This document shows, piece after piece, positions 21,426 through 26,067 of a DNA stretch of 26,067 bases. How positions within the stretch are numbered: position 1 is the stretch's first letter; every line of letters begins with the position of its first letter. A program made the position numbers and the translations under genes. Below the pieces are notes generated by a model. It made no database searches, was not told the DNA's origin, and was given only the letters and a program-made list of their open reading frames with translations. This stretch comes from a bacterium (lineage in GTDB: Bacteria; UBP14; UBA6098; JAFGQG01), in contig JAFGGQ010000101.1 of NCBI GenBank assembly GCA_016930435.1, forward strand, positions 1 through 26,067. Reading direction: 5' to 3'.

Positions 21426-22851
21426 ATACCAGTTTCTGAGCGGAGGAATTGCCATGTTGGCTCACGCGGATAAAATATATTCCTGAGTTCATATCAGGGT
21501 CAGAGCTATCCCAGGCAACCTGGTATAGTCCTTTTTCAAGCGATTTTTTCAGTATTGTGGCTCTTTTCCGGCCCTGGAAATCGTATGCTTCAATGGTAGT
21601 CATGCCGGGTAGATCCAATTTAAAGCTGATGTTAGTCTGGCTATTGAATGGATTAGGGTGGCAGTAAAGCTGATGAAAATTCCGGGGGAGCCGGGTTTGG
21701 TAATCGATTCCCGAGAAATATCGAACTGAGAAGAATTCTGAGCTATCTGCGGTCACATTTCCGCTGCTGTCCCATACCGTTAACCGAAGCTGGCATTTAT
21801 CGATCGGTGTAGCCGGTGTGGTCCAGAAGAACAAGGAGTCGTTTCTATCGGTTTCCCCGATGAATATCCAGGTGGAGCATCCGTCGATGGCGAATTCATA
21901 GCGGGTGCGGGTGATTCCGCAGTTATCGTAAGCTTCATAATGCAGGGCGTAAGTAGCGCCCAGGGCCAGGCTATCCCTCCCCAGTTCGGTTAGAAGGGCT
22001 ACGGTTGGGGGCTGCATAAAATCTACCATTCGGTACATCAAATCCGCTTTGGTATTGGATTCATCCATATCCTGGAGGTTCCCAAAGACAAAGGATGCGC
22101 AGATACAGGCTCCGCCACCGGCATAACCCCGGCGCTGCATGCCTCTGGAAGGGTCTTTACCCACACCGGCGGAGAAAAGATATTGAGCCTGTGGAGAATA
22201 AGGGTTATAGCGCCATCTACCGATAATATCATTGGAGGTGTGTGGACCATCCTCAAGGTGGCCCGGATAATCAAAGTACATACCTTCTGCAATGGAACCG
22301 GGCTCACCGTAAATACTGTATATCTGGAATCCCACATCGGTCCAGAGTACCCCTCCGGTAACCCACATTATTCCGCTATAGGTAAAGTGCCGTGTGGAAG
22401 TATCACCATAATCATAAGCGAAGTTATTGCCTTCGACATATATACCATGTTTACGCCAATCCGTAGCATGACCAAGAGGATTGATCAGAAAAACAAATAG
22501 CGTGGAATCTTCCTCGTTGGAAATCCCCGGTGAACCTGAACCGGGCCAGCCCAGAGTAATGAAGATAAGGTTATAATCATTAATGACTTCCGGCAGGACT
22601 TGGCCCCGGTCAATTATCACGCTATCAAATACCGAGAAACTTGCTGAGCTGGATATCTCTTCCAGGGTACTTTCAATGGCATCAGCAGGGCGAATGGAAT
22701 CCGAAGGTGATTCAGGATCAGAAAAATAGGCTTCAGCACCGGCATTATCCCAGATATAGATACGGCATTCCCGACGTTCTGCCCACAGGTTCGCAAAAAG
22801 ACCCAAGGCCAAAACAACAGCTAAAACAAAAATATATACTTTATTTTTCAT
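21415..22851 (-). CDS. Secreted protein of unknown function with Ig-like and C-terminal PNPFN sorting domains
   Basis: A 478-residue exported protein starting with a signal peptide (MKNKVYIFVLAVVLALGLFA). Residues 28-280 look like an alpha/beta domain: RIYIWDNAGAEAY, a helix, VFDSVIIDRG, then YNLIFITLGWPG, and later YAGGGACICASFVFGNLQD. This recalls the secreted class I glutamine-amidotransferase-like domains of FCB bacteria, but I see no clear catalytic Cys-His-Glu set, so the resemblance is tentative. Residues 285-377 read as an Ig-like domain (LHYEAYDNCGITRTRYEFAI and LRLTVWDSSGNVTADSSEFF). The last 80 residues are a sorting domain with CHPNPFNSQ, NSGIYFIRV and the ending KLVLLK. It stands alone, with its own promoter upstream. 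Function is unknown. Confidence 0.8.
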   Translation of the reverse strand: MKNKVYIFVLAVVLALGLFANLWAERRECRIYIWDNAGAEAYFSDPESPSDSIRPADAIESTLEEISSSASFSVFDSVIIDRGQVLPEVINDYNLIFITLGWPGSGSPGISNEEDSTLFVFLINPLGHATDWRKHGIYVEGNNFAYDYGDTSTRHFTYSGIMWVTGGVLWTDVGFQIYSIYGEPGSIAEGMYFDYPGHLEDGPHTSNDIIGRWRYNPYSPQAQYLFSAGVGKDPSRGMQRRGYAGGGACICASFVFGNLQDMDESNTKADLMYRMVDFMQPPTVALLTELGRDSLALGATYALHYEAYDNCGITRTRYEFAIDGCSTWIFIGETDRNDSLFFWTTPATPIDKCQLRLTVWDSSGNVTADSSEFFSVRYFSGIDYQTRLPRNFHQLYCHPNPFNSQTNISFKLDLPGMTTIEAYDFQGRKRATILKKSLEKGLYQVAWDSSDPDMNSGIYFIRVSQHGNSSAQKLVLLK

Positions 22852-22890
22852 AATCCCTGTACCTCTGTTTGTATCCCCTTAACATTTAGT

Positions 22891-22918
22891 AATATATAAA
22901 GGGTTTTCAAAATGTCAA
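22891..22918 (-). promoter_or_regulatory. Promoter of the secreted-protein gene
   Basis: TTGACA (22913-22918), a 16-base spacer and TATATT (22891-22896) on the minus strand. The leader would be about 30-35 bases and contains AGAGG and AGGG before ATG 22851. This is the best promoter match of the window and shares its 16-base spacing with those at 10103 and 10485. Confidence 0.6.
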
Positions 22919-23028
22919 GTTATTCGAAAAATCAATTATCAGAACCTTTTTAAATAATAGTAACTACTATAATAGAACTATTTTTATTTTCTATCCTAAA
23001 TAATTTATTTAAAAAGTTAGAAAACAAT

Positions 23029-23055
23029 AAAAAAATGCAGGGTTTTTTAAACCCT
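23029..23055 (-). terminator. Intrinsic terminator closing the TlpA-barrel-COX24 operon
   Basis: On the minus strand AGGGTTT/AAACCCT (23039-23055) forms a seven-bp stem with a three-base loop, followed after GCA by seven T residues (23029-23035). It lies about 230 bp past the last gene of that operon and stands between it and the promoter of the next gene. Confidence 0.6.
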
Positions 23056-23252
23056 CTAAAAATGACAATGGAACTACCGTATGGGTCTACCCCAATATAA
23101 TTTATTTATGACAAACAGAAAATGCAGCTACATTTACCGCTTCGAAAGAGGGAAGGCTCGACGGTCATTGAGGGATATTACAAAAAAATAGCCGCTCTTA
23201 TGATCTTGGGCTTTGTTCCCGCCTGTTTGCCAGCACTATTTTTAGCACCTTT

Positions 23253-23278
23253 TATTCCAAAGTCTAAAGACAGGAATA
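23253..23278 (-). other. Small hairpin just behind the 31-codon gene
   Basis: TATTCC (23253-23258) pairs with GGAATA (23273-23278), and inside them GTC with GAC, giving a stem with an A-rich internal loop. It begins eight bases after the stop codon. No T-run follows on the minus strand, so it may protect the 3' end or be incidental. Confidence 0.3.
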
Positions 23279-23285
23279 GGTCTAT

Positions 23286-23381
23286 TTAGTGCTTTTTCTT
23301 TTTATGTCTGTTTTCCTTGCGCTTTTTTTTCAGCTTGTGAGTCTTGATCTTTTTGCGCTTCCGCTTCTTTCCAGATGGCAT
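23286..23381 (-). CDS. AURKAIP1/COX24-domain small basic protein
   Basis: A 31-residue, extremely basic protein beginning MPSGKKRKRK and ending RHKKKKH. The N-terminal MPSGKKRKR and the KxxTHKxKKxRKxNRHKKK pattern match the tiny AURKAIP1/COX24-domain proteins of Bacteroidota-type genomes. The family is related to mitochondrial ribosomal protein mS38, and small bacterial relatives have been seen in the 30S subunit, so a ribosomal role is the best inference. More than half of its residues are Lys or Arg, as expected for rRNA binding. GGGAGG lies four bases before the ATG. The gene begins 14 bp after the stop of the DUF6029-like gene on the same strand. It is far below usual gene-calling cutoffs. 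Confidence 0.85.
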   Translation of the reverse strand: MPSGKKRKRKKIKTHKLKKKRKENRHKKKKH

Positions 23382-23385
23382 AAAG

Positions 23386-23391
23386 CCTCCC
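23386..23391 (-). promoter_or_regulatory. Strong Shine-Dalgarno site of the 31-codon gene
   Basis: GGGAGG on the minus strand, four bases before ATG 23381 and entirely inside the 14-base gap behind the preceding gene. It supports real translation of this very short frame. Confidence 0.75.
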
Positions 23392-23395
23392 TTAA

Positions 23396-24763
23396 TTAAA
23401 ACATAGAAGTGATTTTAATTTCCAAACCTTCGAATTCCGGTTCAAACCGGCAAACGCCCCCGGAACAGATAAATCCGCCGGGGTATTTGCCTACCGAAAC
23501 ATCGATCTTATGATTTTCAGATAAGCTATAGTTTCCGTAAATCCGGGCAAAGGAATTATTTTCCGGTTCCCCTTCGAACCGGCCACCTTCCAATCCAATT
23601 GCAAAATCCGGGCTGTGGTTATATTGCAGTGAAGCAAACAGATGCAGCAAACCAATTCTATCCTCATTTTCGCTCTGAGCTTCAAATTCCAGATTAAGAC
23701 TATTAACATCATCCAGATAGTAAGTGGTTTCAATAATGGGGGTGAGATACCGGCGTTCTCCCTCCTTCCGGTAATTTGCAACCACCTTAAAATCCCATTG
23801 ATCCAGGTATAGCATAATTTCGGTATGCGATTCGTCAAATAGCGGCTCGCTTTCATGGTTTCTTGAGTGAGCGTAATTAGTAACCAGTTCAAGAAAGTCA
23901 AACGGTATATAGCCGATTTCACCCTGGAAACCCAGTTCATCATCCCATTGCACTTCATAGATATGTTTGCTGAGAAGAACATAATAGGGTTCCAAAATGC
24001 ATGGAGGCGGATTGTTATATTGAACAACGGAGCTTCGGATAAGAAAATCGTCGTACTCTTTGTATTGAAGATCGATTATAACGCCCCAGAGATCTATCGA
24101 TGTCCCCAGGTAGATGGCATTGCCATCCCTGCCAGCAGCCAGTGGTGTTTTATGAGCATACTCGCCCCAGACTCCCAGTATCCCGTATCGGAGGTCTCCG
24201 TTCAGGCTAAAGGCTTCTGATGTATCACCGGTTGGGTGGAAATATTTCAAGTAGGAGGCGCCGAGATTTCCAATGAAAGCGGGGATGGTTCCGTAAGCGC
24301 CGCGGATCAGTGCATTATGGTCCCAGTCTGCCCGGCCGGTAAATCCAGCAAGTTCAAATCCCTGGTATTTGAGGGCAAACCTGGCGCCATTCAGGTCATG
24401 GTCCAGATGCAGTTCCCTCTTTTCATAAGCGTCAAGAATCAAACCATTTTTAACGGTTAAATAATAATTCCCTACCCATATATCCACATATTCGCTGAGA
24501 AATGAGAAATAATAACTGGTAAGTCCTTCGTAAGTAGTGTCGGCCAATCCCCGGGAGGGCTGGAATACTTCGTAACGAATACCCGCATTGAATCCTTGCC
24601 ATGATGCCCTCAGGTCAAAGCGGTCCTCAAAGGAACTCTTTCCTTCTGATGCGCCCCGGTATTCCAGGATATTTCGGGCCAGAATGTTCTGCCCCCAGGA
24701 AATGCTTGTTCCCAGAACCAGCAGCAGCGCTACAGTTATAAGTCCCCATCCATCCTTATTCAT
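23396..24763 (-). CDS. DUF6029-like outer-membrane beta-barrel protein
   Basis: A 455-residue exported protein with a signal peptide (residues 1-24, ending SISWG) and long alternating strands throughout (FNAGIRYEVFQPSRGLADTT, LRYGILGVWGEYAHKTPLAA), ending in phenylalanine (IKITSMF) as outer-membrane barrels do. The segment GKYPGGFICSGGVCRFEPEF, followed by GLEIKITSMF, carries the paired cysteines and closing strand typical of DUF6029 proteins of Bacteroidota-like bacteria. Their function is unknown. The start overlaps the tlpA-like gene by eight bases, so the barrel and the thioredoxin are made together; the cysteine pair C434/C439 is a possible target of that oxidoreductase. Its stop is 14 bp from the 31-codon gene. 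Confidence 0.82.
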   Translation of the reverse strand: MNKDGWGLITVALLLVLGTSISWGQNILARNILEYRGASEGKSSFEDRFDLRASWQGFNAGIRYEVFQPSRGLADTTYEGLTSYYFSFLSEYVDIWVGNYYLTVKNGLILDAYEKRELHLDHDLNGARFALKYQGFELAGFTGRADWDHNALIRGAYGTIPAFIGNLGASYLKYFHPTGDTSEAFSLNGDLRYGILGVWGEYAHKTPLAAGRDGNAIYLGTSIDLWGVIIDLQYKEYDDFLIRSSVVQYNNPPPCILEPYYVLLSKHIYEVQWDDELGFQGEIGYIPFDFLELVTNYAHSRNHESEPLFDESHTEIMLYLDQWDFKVVANYRKEGERRYLTPIIETTYYLDDVNSLNLEFEAQSENEDRIGLLHLFASLQYNHSPDFAIGLEGGRFEGEPENNSFARIYGNYSLSENHKIDVSVGKYPGGFICSGGVCRFEPEFEGLEIKITSMF

Positions 24764-25316
24764 AAATGACCCCGGAAGATTTATCCATGCAATCCGGACC
24801 GGATTCGGGTTCAGGCATCAAATGCTCTATGATCTTTTCCCGCAATTCGTTCTCGTCTCCGGTTTTATAACCAAAATGGTGGTACACAACATTGCCGGCA
24901 TGATCGGTCATAAATAACTCCGGGATATCCGAAAACCCCAGAAGATTCTGAAGGGTTTTGTTATCGTCATAACATAGCGTAAAAGTGTAGCCTTTGCGTT
25001 TTACGAATGAAGGGACTTTGTTCTTTGTGCGGGGACCATCCTCGCAAACGGCTATGACCTGCAGTCCCTTATCCATAAATTCATCATAAATAAGCTGAAT
25101 TTTGTCCAATTCCTTAATGCAGGGTTTGCACCAGGTAGCCCAGAAGGTTATTACAACCGGACCAGTGCCCAGGAAATCTTGAAATTTAATCTTTTGACCC
25201 TCTATATTTTCCAATTCAAACATGGGGAAAGTCTCTTTTTTAACCTCGTCAGCAAGGGCAACAACTACCATTATCAAGATCAAGAAACATGCTTTTGCGC
25301 TTATTTTATTAAACAT
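24756..25316 (-). CDS. TlpA-family thioredoxin-like oxidoreductase
   Basis: A 186-residue exported thioredoxin-fold protein of the TlpA/ResA type. The signal peptide covers residues 1-22 (ending VVVALA). The active site is WATWCKPC (C63, C66) in VVITFWATWCKPCIKELDKI, and the cis-proline loop is SDIPELF (P132), where most relatives have a Thr after the Pro. These proteins reduce or oxidise disulfides in the periplasm, usually helping cytochrome or outer-membrane protein maturation. GGGAG lies six bases before ATG 25316, in the end of the transporter gene, which it overlaps by eight bases. The 3' end overlaps the barrel gene. Additional cysteines lie at 91, 115 and 176. Confidence 0.92.
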   Translation of the reverse strand: MFNKISAKACFLILIMVVVALADEVKKETFPMFELENIEGQKIKFQDFLGTGPVVITFWATWCKPCIKELDKIQLIYDEFMDKGLQVIAVCEDGPRTKNKVPSFVKRKGYTFTLCYDDNKTLQNLLGFSDIPELFMTDHAGNVVYHHFGYKTGDENELREKIIEHLMPEPESGPDCMDKSSGVIYE

Positions 25317-26067
25317 TAACTGCTCCCGGGTTTTTGCGTCTAATTTTCATCAATATGTATCCACCAATTACAGCTCCCACACTAACCAGCCAGCCCCCCA
25401 GTAATAGTGCCCAGTAAGGATATCCTTCATAAGCTGCAGACATCTCATCCACAAAATTGAGGGCAAGAATGATCAACAGGATTAATGGGGTAAAATATTT
25501 GATTAGGATCTCCCACCAAAGTCCCAGTTTGATCTCGGAGACCGAATTAATATATTTTCTAAATGATCTTATATCAAAGAAATAGCCGATAATTATGCAT
25601 TCGAATAAGCCAACCACGGCAAGCCCGAAATTATTCACCCAGTGATCCACGATATCCAGCCAGTACAGTCCTGCACGTGTCGTAAACAGCAATCCGATAA
25701 TGAACCCTACCGAGCAGAATAGGGCGGCTACCACTCCCTTTTTATTATGAAGGTTCCATTTATCCTGTATCCCGGCGCATACCCCTTCCACGATAGAGAA
25801 CGCTGAGTCTATCCCCAGTGTAAGTAGCATGAGGAAAAACACCACGCCGAACAAGCCCTGCATGACCGGCAGCTTGGATATCACCGTAGGGTAGATCACG
25901 AAAGCCAGACCCGGGCCTCCCTTGGCGACCTCTTCTATGGGTACACCTGTTATATGAGTCAGGTAACCCAGCGTTGAAAATATAGCAAAGCCGGCCAGGA
26001 AGGAGATCCCGGCGTCAGCCAGACTGGTCATGAATGCGCTGTTGGTGATATCTGAGTATTTAGGCAT
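25309..26067 (-). CDS. Sodium-dependent transporter, SNF/NSS family, C-terminal part
   Basis: 252 codons running off the right edge. The family members are about 450-520 residues, so the first half is missing, and the Met at the edge is internal. It matches the region after transmembrane helix 6 of Na+-coupled amino acid symporters: SLADAGISFLAGFAIFSTLG (about residues 15-34), GGPGLAFVIYPTVIS, MQGLFGVVFFLMLLTLGIDS (the conserved Na+-binding helix 8 region), FSIVEGVCAGIQD, then helices to the C-terminus with WWEILIKYFTPLILL. The substrate is probably an amino acid or related amine. It is the most upstream visible gene of the TlpA-barrel-COX24 operon. Confidence 0.93.
   Translation of the reverse strand: MPKYSDITNSAFMTSLADAGISFLAGFAIFSTLGYLTHITGVPIEEVAKGGPGLAFVIYPTVISKLPVMQGLFGVVFFLMLLTLGIDSAFSIVEGVCAGIQDKWNLHNKKGVVAALFCSVGFIIGLLFTTRAGLYWLDIVDHWVNNFGLAVVGLFECIIIGYFFDIRSFRKYINSVSEIKLGLWWEILIKYFTPLILLIILALNFVDEMSAAYEGYPYWALLLGGWLVSVGAVIGGYILMKIRRKNPGAVNV

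Larger units (their letters stand above)
22919..23285. other. Intergenic region, tail of the TlpA/barrel operon
   Basis: About 370 bp, very AT-rich at its left end. On the minus strand it is the tail of the operon upstream, with a hairpin 8 bases after the 31-codon gene and a terminator near 23039. Between them (23056-23252) I see no open frame with a start and ribosome binding site, and no known RNA. A short direct repeat, AGCAC-TATTTTT-AGCAC, lies near 23232. Confidence 0.4.

Noticed and set aside
23056-23252. Search for tmRNA, SRP RNA, RNase P RNA or 6S RNA in the gap.
   Set aside because: None of the conserved cores of these RNAs was found on either strand.
23160-23260. Minus-strand open stretch of about 33 codons reading QTGGNKAQDHKSGYFF, in the gap behind the COX24 gene.
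   Set aside because: It has no start codon or ribosome binding site and matches no family I know.
1-26067. Mobile elements, CRISPR arrays, prophage or toxin-antitoxin genes.
   Set aside because: No transposase, integrase, regular spaced repeats, phage genes or toxin-like pairs were seen on either strand.

Overview
The window reads as chromosome from an uncultured Gram-negative bacterium, probably of the FCB superphylum (Bacteroidota/Ignavibacteria/Cloacimonadota/Marinimicrobia-like). I cannot name the phylum. The signs are: two outer-membrane beta-barrel proteins (a FadL-type porin and a DUF6029-like barrel); four secreted proteins ending in the same C-terminal domain, with a (Y/H)PNPFN core and a K/R-x-x-x-L-(K/P) tail, as in type IX secretion or FlgD-like sorting domains; and a 31-residue AURKAIP1/COX24-type protein starting MPSGKKRKRK. 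Good Shine-Dalgarno sites precede many genes, while others have none.

Layout. Positions 1-636 (+) hold the 3' end of a FadL-family gene. Positions 656-10081 are all on the minus strand: a polytopic membrane protein, a DUF2141 protein, a secreted 5'-nucleotidase-like enzyme, a Nudix hydrolase, a family X DNA polymerase with PHP domain, a secreted protein with a sorting domain, and a 928-residue secreted protein combining a beta-propeller-like region, a C39-type cysteine peptidase domain, two golvesin-like modules and a sorting domain. The last four genes are tightly spaced and probably form one operon, transcribed from about 10.1 kb down to 4.0 kb.

A divergent gap of about 450 bp, with promoters facing both ways, leads into a plus-strand cell-envelope block (10537-21175). 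Its order is: family 2 glycosyltransferase, polyprenyl-phosphate sugar-1-phosphate transferase (WecA/TagO type), accA, a small Trm112-like protein, PtsN-type EIIA, mreC, mreD, mrdA (PBP2), rodA, cdsA, then an AmrS-type radical SAM enzyme, a membrane-anchored NusG-II domain protein and a Gx-transporter-family protein. Many of these genes overlap or touch. The block joins glycan-lipid synthesis, fatty acid and phospholipid supply, and the rod-shape wall machinery; mreB is not in the window.

The last block (21415-26067, minus strand) has another secreted protein with a sorting domain. Upstream of it is a separate operon: SNF-type sodium-dependent transporter (cut by the window end), TlpA-like thioredoxin, DUF6029-like barrel, and the 31-codon AURKAIP1/COX24 gene.

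The most interesting points are: the modular secreted protease-like protein; a WecA/TagO-type enzyme with Asn where the family has a conserved active-site Asp; a promoter at the radical SAM gene whose geometry predicts a leaderless mRNA and which overlaps a direct repeat; two genes too short for a 60-residue ORF cutoff (54 and 31 codons); and a recurring TTGACA-N16-TAnnnT promoter pattern. No CRISPR array, rRNA, tRNA, insertion sequence or prophage was seen.
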